Assembly: GCA_006384855.1 (NCBI GenBank)
Contig: VCJN01000544.1
Span: 347,001-411,000, forward strand
Reading direction: 5' to 3'
DNA: 64,000 bases
Origin: Tetraselmis striata
Taxonomy: Eukaryota; Chlorophyta; Chlorodendrophyceae; Chlorodendrales; Chlorodendraceae
Under the pieces are notes generated by a model, which had not been told where the DNA came from, searched no databases, and worked only from the letters and a program-made list of their open reading frames with translations. Shown here piece after piece: positions 24,881 to 34,535 of the stretch. The position numbers and the translations under genes were made by a program. Every line of letters begins with the position of its first letter. Within the stretch, counting starts at the first letter, position 1.

Positions 24881-25361
24881 TGTCGGAGGGGATTGTCGAA
24901 GTGATGGCTGAGTGGCACTGTCACTGATGGGGGGAGAGTCGGCGAGAGTCGGCGTGCACGCGTCGAATCACGTCGAGTGCCAGCAAGCAAGGTGCGAGCT
25001 GGAAAGACAAAGGGCTGCTATGAGCCGTGAGCGATGGACGATAGGTAGTCGCTGTCGCCGTGGTGATGGCTGAGTGGCACTGTCACGAGAGAGAAAGGGT
25101 GAGTCGGAATATTTCTGGAAAAGCAGTTGACTGAATTACAAGGAGCCGAGGCTGGCAATTTATACCAGCCGGCTAGGTGTCAATTAGGACGGACACCTCT
25201 CCGTCTAAGAAGGCCAACTGGCAAAGATGCCTAGGTGCCATGCTTTGGTGCCGTACTGCTGCCATAAGGTCCAAATTAGGCACAGGTACGGCAGCCAGAA
25301 GAAAGCGGATTTCACAGAGAGAAAAGCGGATTCAGGGTACCGGGGTACCCTGGGTCCAACA
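24881..25361 (-). repeat. 3' LTR (left in this window)
   Basis: 481 bp, identical base for base by eye to 31741-32221. It begins TGTCGGAGGGG and ends GGGTCCAACA as written on the plus strand. Confidence 0.96.
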
Positions 25362-25375
25362 CCCCTCCTCATCCT
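25362..25375 (-). other. Polypurine tract
   Basis: Minus strand AGGATGAGGAGGGG directly abuts the 3' LTR. This is the expected place and composition for the plus-strand primer of an LTR retrotransposon. Confidence 0.8.
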
Positions 25376-25945
25376 GTGGAATCCCGCGGGCGCAAGACTG
25401 ATGGCGGCAGAGGCGCAACACGGGGCTCCTCGGATGACCCCATCAGGAAAGCGCGGAAACGAAGAAAGGTAGTCAGCGGCAGCGCCTTAGTGAAGAAATC
25501 GGCGAGCTGGTCTGCGGTAGGCGTGTAGTGCATGTCGATGACGCCATCTTGGCAGAGTTGGGCTGCATACTGAAACTTGAGGTCAATGTGGCGCTGCGCG
25601 CTTGTAATCATACCATGTTTCACCTGAACGATGCACGCTTGATTGTCCTCGCATACCCGCACTGGGTCAGTGGTGGGGTGGTGGAGCTGGCGCAGAAGAA
25701 CGCGAATAAACGCCAGACATTTGCATGCCATGCAGAGCGCCACAAACTCCGCCTCGGCAGTAGACAGGGCCACGCTCTTCTGAACTTGCGCGCGGTAGGC
25801 GACTGGGGTGCCATGCACCAGGGCAAGATAGCCGGTAGTGGAGCGGCGTTTGGGCACGAAGGTTGCCCAGTCAGCGTCCACAAAAAAGAGGAAGTCAGGT
25901 GCCTCGTTGTCCAGTTGCTTCCGGAAAATGAGGCCCGGAAAATGT
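25369..25945 (-). pseudogene. RNase H of the copia element, out of frame
   Basis: In a different minus-strand frame the copia RNase H follows: FFVDADWATF (first Asp), LSTAEAEFVAL (Glu), EDNQACI (Asp), then HIDLKFQYA and LADFFTKAL. The frame runs to a stop at 25369, next to the polypurine tract. At 25923-25957 the block gaaaatgaggcc occurs twice about 23 bases apart, and removing one copy would rejoin the two frames. The lesion is therefore a local 23-bp duplication. RNase H activity is lost in this copy unless frameshifting occurs. Confidence 0.85.
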
Positions 25946-28900
25946 TGAAAATGAGGCCATGGTTGGGGGTGCCCTTGAGGTAGCGCAGCACTGATACAGC
26001 GATCTGCCAGTGACGCTCGGTGGGGGACGCCATGTAGGCGCACAGGCGGCCGACCACGAACGCAATGTCCGGGCGTGATGCCACAGCCAGCCAGATAAGG
26101 CTACCAACAAGATTGGGATAGGGAAAGAGTTTGGTGTCGAGGGGCGTGCCTGTAGGGTCATGAAAATCGGTATCCGGAGTGCAGGGTAGGCGGCGAGGCG
26201 CGCATGCCGCCATGTTGAAGGTAGTCAAGATGTCGTTGATGTACTTCTCCTGATGGAGGTGGAGCACGCCTTCCGGCTTGCGATCAATGGCCATGCCAAG
26301 AAGCCAGGTGCATAGGCCGTCAGTAGTTGCATCAAACGTAGAGAAGAGAGAAGTCTGAAAACGCTCCCGGATGTCGGACGACGGGGAGGCAGCCAGCATG
26401 ATGTCATCGACGTAGACGCATAGGATGGCCAGCAGCGATTTATCGACTGCGAGCAGCGTCCATACGCCTGGATCGCACTCGGAGCTGACGAAGCCGAAGT
26501 CACGGAGAAAAGAAGAAAAGCGCAGAAACCATGCCTTGGGTGCCTGCGGCAGGCCATAGAGTGCCTTAATGAGTTTCCAAGCCTGATCCTTGCGGCCGTA
26601 GCCGGGGGGGGGGTAGACGTAGACATCTTCATCGAGGTTAGCGTTGAGGAAAGCACAGGTGACGTCGAACTGGTACAGCTCCCAGTCAAGTTGAACTGCG
26701 AGAGCAATAGTGGTGCGCAAGGCGATGAAGCTGACGACTGGGGCATAGGTCTTAGTGTCATCATAGTTCTCGCCGGCAGTAAGTTGATCGCCGCGGACAA
26801 CCACTCTGGCCTTGCGCTTGGTGAGGTTGCCATCCTTGTCTTGTTTCTCCGCAAAGGCCCACGCCGTCTGTATGATGATTGCTGATGGGTTGTCACGGCG
26901 AAGCTCAGGAATGCTGATCCAAACAAAAGTCTCCATCTTGGTGATAGAGGCGATCTCTCGGTCCATGGACTGTTTCCAGTCATCGGGGTGATTGCTGGAG
27001 ATGGCCTCCTGGTAGTTGCGCGGCGCCTTGGACACGCGGACAGTGGGTGCTGGCAGGGCGAGGGCGGCCATCTGCGCCGGGTAGGGGCGCACAACCTCCG
27101 CGATGGCGGATGCTACCAGCTTGGGGTGGTAGTCGCTAAGGTCGACATAAGGAGAAGATATGTGCGCTGATCCACTGGAGTGAGGAGTTGGCAGTGCTGT
27201 GGCGTCCCCCTCCTGATGACGTGGAAGATACGTCCCTTCTGGCTGCGGAGGTGGGGGCCCCTCCTGCGCGGAGGCAAGCGCCGCTGACGGCGGCATGGGT
27301 GGCGGCATGGGAGGTGGCGCGTGGGGCCCCTCCTGCTGGTCCAAGGGTTGCGGCTCATCCATCAGGTGGTCATCGTCGGGGAGCTGGAAGACTGGCATAG
27401 AGAGTGCCGGTGTGCTGGAGAAGGGTCGTGTCACCTCATCAAAGATGACATCGCGTGTAACCGTTTCGCGCCTGGTAGCCGGGTTGTATATGCGGTAGCC
27501 GGCGGAGTCCTCATGGTGGCCAACGTAGATGCCCGGCCAGGATTTAGGTGTCATTTTTCCCTTGGCTGCCCGCATAGTCACAGGTATGTTGACCCAGGCC
27601 ACACAGCCGAAAACATGCAGGTTGGCGAGGTCGGGTTTGCGACCGGTCATCAGCGTGTAAGGTATGGCGTTGACGGACGAGCTCCACTGGCGGTTGCAGA
27701 GATAGACGGCGTGAAGATACGCCCAGTCCCAGAAGGTGCGGTCGAGGCCGGCGTGGAGAAGCATGGCTTGGGCACACTCACCGATAGTGCGGAAAGAGCG
27801 CTCCGCCAGGCCTGCCTGATGATGAGAGTGGGATGCGGTAAACTCCAGCGCGATGTTGAGGTCTGCACATGCTTGACGAAACGGAGAGCCGGTATAAACC
27901 GCGCTGCGATCGGCACGTATGCGTTGAACGGTGTGACCCATGCCGAGAACCGCCGCATGAAGTTGATGGACGGCGCGGACGGCCTCGTCCTTGGTGCGCA
28001 TGGTGATCGCTACCTTTACTCCAGTGTAGGAATCCACCGCGCCGAAAACATGCTGCGCGCCAGTGACCGACGGACAAGGTCCCTTCCAGTCGTCGATGAC
28101 CACGAGCATGTATGGTGCCTCCGCGCGTGGGGAGGGCTGACGGTTGACTGACTGCTGGTGGGATTTGGCCTGAATGCACGCCGGGCATATGGCCTCCGGG
28201 GCAGATCCGAGTTTCGGGATGCCGATGGCATGTTGTTGGGTGAGCTCCATGTGGCGCGCGCAGCGATGACCAAGTCGAAGATGCCACAGGGAGTAGGAGG
28301 CCGTTGGAGATGGCAGTGCCATGACCCCATGAGACGGATCGCGGATGGGAAGGAGCTTGATGCCGTACAGGCCTGTGGTGCCGGGGTAGGGCTGAAGGTG
28401 GATGACTGCACCATCTGGGGTGATCATGCTGTTGAGGAGGCGGCTGAAGTAGAAAGAGTAGCCCTGCTTGCTGAGTTGATGGGTGCTGAGGAGGCGGCTG
28501 ATGTTGGTGAGACCGACACTGGAGGTGATGTCAGGAGTATGGTAACAGTCTCGCGCCACAATGGTATGTGGCCTGCCTGTGATGTCTAGTGTTGGCGCCA
28601 GCGTGGTGCCGATGCCGACTGCCGGTTGCCCGAAACCGCCCACCAGAAATTGCTCCGCCGCAGGAATGTCCATGTAGTAGATGTAGTCGGTGCGGTGGGC
28701 ATTGACATGAGAGGATGCTCCCGAGTCGATGAGTACCCATGCTTCGCCATCGCTGGTGATGAGGGTGCCGTATGACGTGTGGCAGACAGTGATGACGGCT
28801 GGGGAAGGGGCGGCGCCCGAGACAGCCTTGATGTAGTTGCGCATGACGTTGAGATCGATGACCCCGCCGAGAAGTTTGCGCAGTGTCGCCTCAGAAAGGT

Positions 28901-31550
28901 GAGATGTGGGCAGATCATCCAAGGTGAAGCCCATGGCTCGAGCGCGTAGGGCTGCAGGGGGCTCGCACCATCTGCCGTTGTCTGCCCAGGACCAGGGGCC
29001 ATCATGTTCGTAGACCATGCCAGTGCCCGGCTGACCGTTGGTTTGCATGCGAAAAGCGTATGAGCCGGGGCGGGCGACGAACTTCGGAAAGTAGTCGGTT
29101 GTCACCACTGGAGTAAAGTGGGGGAATTCAGATATACAGAGGTCCCACGCGCAGGGGCCGGGGTCGGTGAGCTCGATGGCGTTGATGTTGTTGATGTAGT
29201 CCTGAACGTCGGTTTGCGAAGCGATATTGGTCCACAGGAGGGTGTCGCGGTGAGCCGCCGAGCCGCAGGCGGTCGCACGCATGATGTTGCCGGTGCCAAG
29301 TGAGGAGAGTATCTCAGGGAAGTCCAGCGCGCCTGGAACATTCTCCACAATGTAGCGCACCGGTGTGGGCTGTGTAGTCAGGTAGAAACGGATGAAACTG
29401 ATGACGGAAGCAAAGGCCCGAGAGCGATGGTCCTGCCAGCCAAGGCGTGAGCCAGCGCGCGACCATGGTTGACACGGTGGGCCTGACACGATGAGGGTGA
29501 CCGGACGCAGGGTCTCCAGCTCCGCGATAGTGATGTTGTTGACGTCCATGGGGGTCCTGGCATGACAGTCCTGAAATGCTGAAGGGGGCAGACGGTCCGG
29601 GTACTTGTTGCTGATGACATGTAGGCGATGCGTCCACATAGTACGAGCCTCGGGCGACGGGTCGGCGCCGGTGATCTTGTGGATGGTGAAGCCGTATTCT
29701 ACCAGAGCCTCTACTTCAGATGCCGATGGGCCATGGCATGGCGAAAAGAGATGGTCGATGACCAGAGAGGTTGGCAGCGGGAGGATTGGCGCAGCGGTGA
29801 GGAGCGGTAGTGTTGGTGGCGGGTCGCCACGCAGGGCGCCTTGCTCCGCATGAAGAATGTGGGATGCCAACGCCGCCGAGGCGGGGAATGTGGGTGAAGT
29901 GAGGCATAGGGGTTGGGCTGGGGTGGGGACGGGGTGGGGACGTTGCCAGTTGATGTCGAATAGGTGGATGGGGGGATCGAGGGAGTAGGGATGGGAGTAA
30001 ACGTTCCAGCGGGGGGAGGTGTCGGGGGTATCGAAGATTGGGAAGGCGTCGGGGTGAGGGCGGGAGCGGTGAACATGCCATGAGTGTGAGAACGGGGACT
30101 CGAAGTCGGCATAAGAGTCGGAGTAGGGGACGTGCCAGGGGTCATGTAAGTCATCCTCCGCGCTGTCCTCGCCCTCCCCCTCCTGTGCTCCGGTGTCCGC
30201 CCCTCCTGGGGCGGTAGTGTTGCAGGTGAGCATGATAGGCAGGCTGCTGTGGTGTTGTGCTGATGGGGACACTCCCACGAACGGGTAGGCCTCCCGGTGT
30301 CCCGTCGGCCGCTGGGTGAAGGTGTCGCTGGCCTGCTGATGACCCGGGTGCTGATGTCCAGCCGGGGAGACGAAGCCGACCGGCTGCTGACGACGCTGCA
30401 TGCCGTCGTTGCCGCCCTGGTTTGTCCATTGCTGCTGCCGCTGGGGCCTGTCCTGATTGTTGCGGTTGTCGTTGTAGAAAGGCTGGCCTGGCGGCGCCCG
30501 ATGGCGGTAGTTGTCGCGCGGGTGGTGGCCATAGTTGGTGTTGACGCGACGCTCCGCAGGCGCGCGCTGATGGCGGTCATAGCGAGGGTTGGTCATGGTG
30601 CCGGTCGGCGTGGTGTCATCCAGGATACGCAGGCCATTGGCATGGCGCCTGGCCACACACTGCTGCTGGGTATGGCCCGGACGGTCACACCGTCTGCAGA
30701 CAACGCTGGGCCCGGTGGTGTGCTGCGGGTCCCTGGGGCTGTAGGAATTGATGAAGTTTGGCGGGCACGCGCGGACGCGCTGCTGACGCTGACGCTTGCG
30801 CGCCTCCATGTTCTGTCCGGCGCTGATGATGGTCGCCAGCTTCTCGTTGACAGTGGCCGCCGAGGTGGTGGTGTCGACGATATGATCGTAGTCTGGGTGA
30901 AGGCCTGGGATGAGGTAGTTGGCAGCCACGTACTCGAAGGTCCACTGGCCATGTGCCTTGTTCAGCAGATTCCAGAGGTTCTGGTAGCGACGAACATACA
31001 CCTGAACCGGCTCATTCGGGAGCTGGCCCGCTGTGATCTCTTCCTCCAAGCGCTTACGCTCCTCCATGGCTGAGCCCTGGAGCTCAGTAAGAAGAGCCTT
31101 CCATGCGGTGTATCCACACTTCCTGGAATCCATGCTGATGCTGTTGACGATGGCCAGTGCCATGGGATAATGGGCTGTTGCGTGGCGTAGGGCGGCCAGA
31201 AGGATCATTTGCTCCTGACGGGTGCCTTTGCCCTTGGTGGTGTCCAAGTAGCCAGCGCTGCCGAGAGCGATCTTGATGGCTTGAGCGTTGTCTCGTGTAG
31301 AGATGGCGTTGTCCCAGACGGGGACGTTCTTGAGGTCGAGTGTCGGCTTCACCGCAGCTGGCTTGATATGCTGGACGACCTCGGAGTCATCGTCTGACGC
31401 CCCGTCCATGCTGAAGGCGTCGTCAGAACTGGTATCATCACGGAAGTCAGGAGGTGGTGGGGCGTGGCCAGGGTCGGTCTTGATCGCACTCTGCCGAGCC
31501 AGATTGGCCAGGGGGGTGTTCATCATGCCGGTGTTGATGCTGGTAGACAT
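25620..31550 (-). CDS. Gag-methyltransferase-protease-integrase-RT polyprotein
   Basis: 1976 residues from the first in-frame ATG at 31550 (the frame is open upstream into the LTR but has no ATG there). Gag fills about 1-280, with a CCHC zinc knuckle at 285-298 (CRRCDRPGHTQQQC), then a Pro/His-rich linker. Residues about 595-910 are a C5-cytosine methyltransferase: motif I region near 601, catalytic PCQPWS with Cys693, ENV at 736-738, HRDTLLWTN (motif VIII), RARAMGF and a C-terminal LLGGVIDLNV like motif X. Protease DSGAS starts at 942. A HHCC zinc domain and integrase follow with D1154, D1214 and E1250 (D,D35E), then RT with YVDD at 1713-1716. The frame leaves the conserved sequence near 25945, just before RNase H, and stops at 25620. 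Such enzymes methylate cytosine C5 using S-adenosylmethionine; the target sequence is unknown. Confidence 0.95.
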   Translation of the reverse strand: MSTSINTGMMNTPLANLARQSAIKTDPGHAPPPPDFRDDTSSDDAFSMDGASDDDSEVVQHIKPAAVKPTLDLKNVPVWDNAISTRDNAQAIKIALGSAGYLDTTKGKGTRQEQMILLAALRHATAHYPMALAIVNSISMDSRKCGYTAWKALLTELQGSAMEERKRLEEEITAGQLPNEPVQVYVRRYQNLWNLLNKAHGQWTFEYVAANYLIPGLHPDYDHIVDTTTSAATVNEKLATIISAGQNMEARKRQRQQRVRACPPNFINSYSPRDPQHTTGPSVVCRRCDRPGHTQQQCVARRHANGLRILDDTTPTGTMTNPRYDRHQRAPAERRVNTNYGHHPRDNYRHRAPPGQPFYNDNRNNQDRPQRQQQWTNQGGNDGMQRRQQPVGFVSPAGHQHPGHQQASDTFTQRPTGHREAYPFVGVSPSAQHHSSLPIMLTCNTTAPGGADTGAQEGEGEDSAEDDLHDPWHVPYSDSYADFESPFSHSWHVHRSRPHPDAFPIFDTPDTSPRWNVYSHPYSLDPPIHLFDINWQRPHPVPTPAQPLCLTSPTFPASAALASHILHAEQGALRGDPPPTLPLLTAAPILPLPTSLVIDHLFSPCHGPSASEVEALVEYGFTIHKITGADPSPEARTMWTHRLHVISNKYPDRLPPSAFQDCHARTPMDVNNITIAELETLRPVTLIVSGPPCQPWSRAGSRLGWQDHRSRAFASVISFIRFYLTTQPTPVRYIVENVPGALDFPEILSSLGTGNIMRATACGSAAHRDTLLWTNIASQTDVQDYINNINAIELTDPGPCAWDLCISEFPHFTPVVTTDYFPKFVARPGSYAFRMQTNGQPGTGMVYEHDGPWSWADNGRWCEPPAALRARAMGFTLDDLPTSHLSEATLRKLLGGVIDLNVMRNYIKAVSGAAPSPAVITVCHTSYGTLITSDGEAWVLIDSGASSHVNAHRTDYIYYMDIPAAEQFLVGGFGQPAVGIGTTLAPTLDITGRPHTIVARDCYHTPDITSSVGLTNISRLLSTHQLSKQGYSFYFSRLLNSMITPDGAVIHLQPYPGTTGLYGIKLLPIRDPSHGVMALPSPTASYSLWHLRLGHRCARHMELTQQHAIGIPKLGSAPEAICPACIQAKSHQQSVNRQPSPRAEAPYMLVVIDDWKGPCPSVTGAQHVFGAVDSYTGVKVAITMRTKDEAVRAVHQLHAAVLGMGHTVQRIRADRSAVYTGSPFRQACADLNIALEFTASHSHHQAGLAERSFRTIGECAQAMLLHAGLDRTFWDWAYLHAVYLCNRQWSSSVNAIPYTLMTGRKPDLANLHVFGCVAWVNIPVTMRAAKGKMTPKSWPGIYVGHHEDSAGYRIYNPATRRETVTRDVIFDEVTRPFSSTPALSMPVFQLPDDDHLMDEPQPLDQQEGPHAPPPMPPPMPPSAALASAQEGPPPPQPEGTYLPRHQEGDATALPTPHSSGSAHISSPYVDLSDYHPKLVASAIAEVVRPYPAQMAALALPAPTVRVSKAPRNYQEAISSNHPDDWKQSMDREIASITKMETFVWISIPELRRDNPSAIIIQTAWAFAEKQDKDGNLTKRKARVVVRGDQLTAGENYDDTKTYAPVVSFIALRTTIALAVQLDWELYQFDVTCAFLNANLDEDVYVYPPPGYGRKDQAWKLIKALYGLPQAPKAWFLRFSSFLRDFGFVSSECDPGVWTLLAVDKSLLAILCVYVDDIMLAASPSSDIRERFQTSLFSTFDATTDGLCTWLLGMAIDRKPEGVLHLHQEKYINDILTTFNMAACAPRRLPCTPDTDFHDPTGTPLDTKLFPYPNLVGSLIWLAVASRPDIAFVVGRLCAYMASPTERHWQIAVSVLRYLKGTPNHGLIFNIFRASFSGSNWTTRHLTSSFLWTLTGQPSCPNAAPLPAILPWCMAPQSPTARKFRRAWPCLLPRRSLWRSAWHANVWRLFAFFCASSTTPPLTQCGYARTIKRASFR
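28820..29770 (-). other. C5-cytosine DNA methyltransferase domain within Gag-Pol
   Basis: Conserved motifs run in the normal linear order (I, IV, VI, VIII, IX, X) over about 315 residues. The Cys nucleophile codon is at 29472-29474. Motif VIII, with SAAHRDTLLWTN, looks closer to DNMT3/DRM-type enzymes than to DNMT1, but this is a visual judgement. Motif I (LFSPCHGPS) lacks the usual F-x-G-x-G. A stretch of about 90 residues between VIII and IX would be the target-recognition region. Confidence 0.88.
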
Positions 31551-31740
31551 TTGCGAAGGGATGGCGCACTTGTGCTTGAGGATGTATAACTGTAGGGGTG
31601 GGCGGGTGGGAAGAAAACTCGTCGCACGGCGCCGTCGACCGTCGAAAGTTGTCGAGGGTCGAGATACACGCAGGTTGAAGCCTCTGGCAGGCGTCGAGCA
31701 CGGGGCAAGACGTCGAACCAAAGGAGAGGGCCCAAAAACC

Positions 31741-32221
31741 TGTCGGAGGGGATTGTCGAAGTGATGGCTGAGTGGCACTGTCACTGATGGGGGGAGAGTC
31801 GGCGAGAGTCGGCGTGCACGCGTCGAATCACGTCGAGTGCCAGCAAGCAAGGTGCGAGCTGGAAAGACAAAGGGCTGCTATGAGCCGTGAGCGATGGACG
31901 ATAGGTAGTCGCTGTCGCCGTGGTGATGGCTGAGTGGCACTGTCACGAGAGAGAAAGGGTGAGTCGGAATATTTCTGGAAAAGCAGTTGACTGAATTACA
32001 AGGAGCCGAGGCTGGCAATTTATACCAGCCGGCTAGGTGTCAATTAGGACGGACACCTCTCCGTCTAAGAAGGCCAACTGGCAAAGATGCCTAGGTGCCA
32101 TGCTTTGGTGCCGTACTGCTGCCATAAGGTCCAAATTAGGCACAGGTACGGCAGCCAGAAGAAAGCGGATTTCACAGAGAGAAAAGCGGATTCAGGGTAC
32201 CGGGGTACCCTGGGTCCAACA
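31741..32221 (-). repeat. 5' LTR (right in this window)
   Basis: 481 bp, identical to the other LTR. It provides the promoter for the minus-strand transcript. A primer-binding site complementary to a tRNA 3' end is not obvious immediately inside it (minus-strand GGTTTTTGGGCCC from 31740), so the primer is unknown. Confidence 0.95.
32018..32024 (-). promoter_or_regulatory. TATA box of the 5' LTR inside a hairpin
   Basis: Minus-strand TATAAAT is enclosed by the inverted repeat GGCTGG...CCAGCC (32010-32015 and 32025-32030). Transcription would begin near 31990, about 440 bases upstream of the first in-frame ATG. The same box occurs in the 3' LTR at 25158-25164. Confidence 0.6.
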
Positions 32222-32226
32222 CTTAG
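32222..32226. repeat. Target-site duplication, right copy
   Basis: CTTAG, the partner of 24876-24880. Confidence 0.9.
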
Positions 32227-32631
32227 TATTACATTCCAGTAGATAAGAGCTTTAGTCATGCACCTATATAGGCCCGATCCGCTGCCCTATACGGGTACCC
32301 GTACGGCAATAAAGCTCACCGCCGGAAAATCGACGCTTCGCTGGATTACAGTTATTATTACTGGTCTATATTCTACCTTTACATTATTAGTATACTATTT
32401 TACTGTTGTTGAAAATGTTATATTATTATTATTATACAATCATTATGATAGTTATACTATTATTACTGCCATCATCATTGTTCTTGTTATTGCCATGCTT
32501 ATTATTATATATACTTATAATTGTACGATAGTATTCTTATGATTATCGCTAGCAGTTTGATTACTATGATTAATACGATGATTATTATTATCATTGTCGT
32601 TATAATTGTTATTCATATGTTTTTATTCTTA
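32227..32631. repeat. AT-rich, ATT-microsatellite-like interval
   Basis: From about 32343 to 32635 the sequence is dominated by tta/att/ata steps with many degenerate triplet repeats. There is no gene. Confidence 0.6.
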
Positions 32632-33970
32632 TTACTACACCCCTCCACACAAGTCCCAGCCCCCTTTCTCGCCGAATCTGAGTTTACGAATAGTAGGCAC
32701 GTGAATCTAGGGTTTGTGACCTGATATCCTGGAATGTTGCCCATTTATGTTCAGCCTTTTTCACCATAGGGTGCAAGCAAACCCTTTGGCCCTAACAAGT
32801 GTCCTACACGAGTGGCCACATGAATGTTTCCAGCACCCCCACAACAACAGGGGTTGGTGCCCCGCACGTCCCGCCGCGCATGCATAGACCACTGCATGGT
32901 GGGATGGCCATGGGTGGGCGAGGAAACATGTCAGCAGAGAGGCTAGGGTATTTTGGGTGGGGTGGGGCCATAATGGCGTGCGCCCGTGCACGATATGACG
33001 TGATACGTCGCCACTGCAGTGCTGCCTTGTGGTGCGGCTCTCAAACTCGAGGTATCGCTCAGCGCGTTGCAAGAAAACGCCAGAAAAATCTATGTAAATA
33101 CCACTAAAATCTAGACGAGCAGAGCTACACTTTCTCTAGTGGCAGCACGGTGGTCCGAGTGCATTAGGCACTTATTCGAAATTTCAGAAATAGTAGGTCG
33201 AAATATGACGTCTGTGTCAGCGTGTGGTCACCGGATTGGCGTGCAACTTTGTGCCAAGTGGATCGCAGAACGTGATACACGGTGGCGGGACAGTGTGTTG
33301 TATGTACTTGTGCACGGACCACTCATACTTGGCACATACCCCCTTGAGCGAGGCCCACGACCGCCATGCCGGATCCCCCCTTTCACATCATTATTTCCAT
33401 CATCGACGCATTGAGGTGCACGCCATTGCCGTCCCAGCAAAGCTCACAATGGCGCGCTATTAGCATGCGGCCATGTACTAACATAGAAAAGCTTTGACCT
33501 ACGGCAAGGACGCCGCGAGAACCCTCTCCCGCCTGCGCGTGCAGCGACCACAACCGCATTTTGTCCATGATTTTGCCCCATAACCATCGTAATAGACACG
33601 TAGGGCTTGATCCATGTCGTGAATGACCTAATGTCCATGCCCTACTCGCATGGTGGAGGGTTATCAAACCAAGGGTGATGTGGTGTGAGTACGGGAGCAG
33701 TGGTGTCCCATGCCTAATTATGCACAGTGGCGCAATTTGTGGTTTTGAAGCGCTAGCGCCAGAAGCCCTGCCTGAATGAAAACGTTGACGGCAACGGCTA
33801 GCGCGTGGCAATATCGGGTGTATCGCGCTATCACAGCAGCCCCCCTCCCCCCCCCCAGCCGCACGACCTTGAGTAACATGCATGCACGCGCGTACGGCCT
33901 CAGTGTAGCAGTCGCGCATGGGCATGTGGATCGAATTCGCAAACCCCATACTTATGTGGATGGGCGCATG
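32632..33970 (+). repeat. TIR repeat family, full-length copy (about 1.34 kb)
   Basis: It is similar along its length to 6120-7471 (same orientation) and starts with tactacacccctccacacaagt. Its right end is the decayed inverted partner acttatgtggatgggcgc. Long shared blocks lie around 32845-32950 and 33290-33480. No frame is conserved between copies. Confidence 0.7.
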
Positions 33971-34535
33971 AGCATTCATTATTATATTATCATTCGATTT
34001 GGTGCCTGCAACACAGAGTCACAGAACGTTGGGTATGATGTCACACACATATAGGTCCGTTTTTATGCCCTCCATACATCAAACCATAAATAAAGCTTCT
34101 TGTCAGTGCTATGCAATCATATATTAACGCACAGTTGCTAGGGGCGATGCATGAACGAGTAAGGCAAAGGTAGAGTCGGTACTCGTACCAGGAACGTCAA
34201 CACGATTGTACAACCTCGAGTCGAATGTGTACAATCACTCGTCTTGGAGTGTGCAGGCGATTGTGGAAGCCGGTTGCATTGTCGCAACAGCAGAGACCAT
34301 CGGCACCATTTAACGTGGGCCATATGATGAGAGGAACGGAGGATCATATCCCATCCACGATTACATTCACTGCATAGAGCGTGTCCATTCTCGAGTATCT
34401 GGCAAAGGCGGCCTATCTATGGCTTGCTTGTAGTCACTGGACTGCAATACCTATGCTAGTATAGCTAACGTAAACACACTGCCAGCGTCATGCGCTTAAA
34501 AGGAAGGAGGAGCACATGAGGCTGGAATGTGGCTG
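33971..34535. other. 3' flank of the HDAC gene
   Basis: This is a 565-bp interval with no gene. It follows the histone deacetylase stop codon (minus strand) and probably includes its 3' UTR. Confidence 0.35.

Larger units (their letters stand above)
24881..32221 (-). mobile_element. Ty1/copia LTR retrotransposon carrying a DNA methyltransferase
   Basis: The element is complete: 7341 bp, two 481-bp LTRs identical by eye, TG...CA ends and a 5-bp target duplication CTTAG (24876-24880 and 32222-32226). It lies on the minus strand. The order Gag, CCHC knuckle, [C5 methyltransferase], protease, integrase, RT, RNase H places it in Ty1/copia (integrase before RT). The methyltransferase between Gag and protease is not part of standard copia elements. 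LTR identity implies a very recent insertion. The one visible lesion is a frameshift in front of RNase H. Confidence 0.97.

Noticed and set aside
25895-27094. Second minus-strand frames of 88 and 289 codons inside the copia element
   Set aside because: Out-of-frame readings of the RT region.
27321-28151. 276-codon and other plus-strand frames across 26691-31764
   Set aside because: Shadows of the copia Gag-Pol frame on the opposite strand, without family features.
31700-31740. tRNA primer-binding site of the copia element
   Set aside because: I looked for a TGG start matching a common tRNA 3' end just inside the 5' LTR; no convincing match was found, so it is not annotated.
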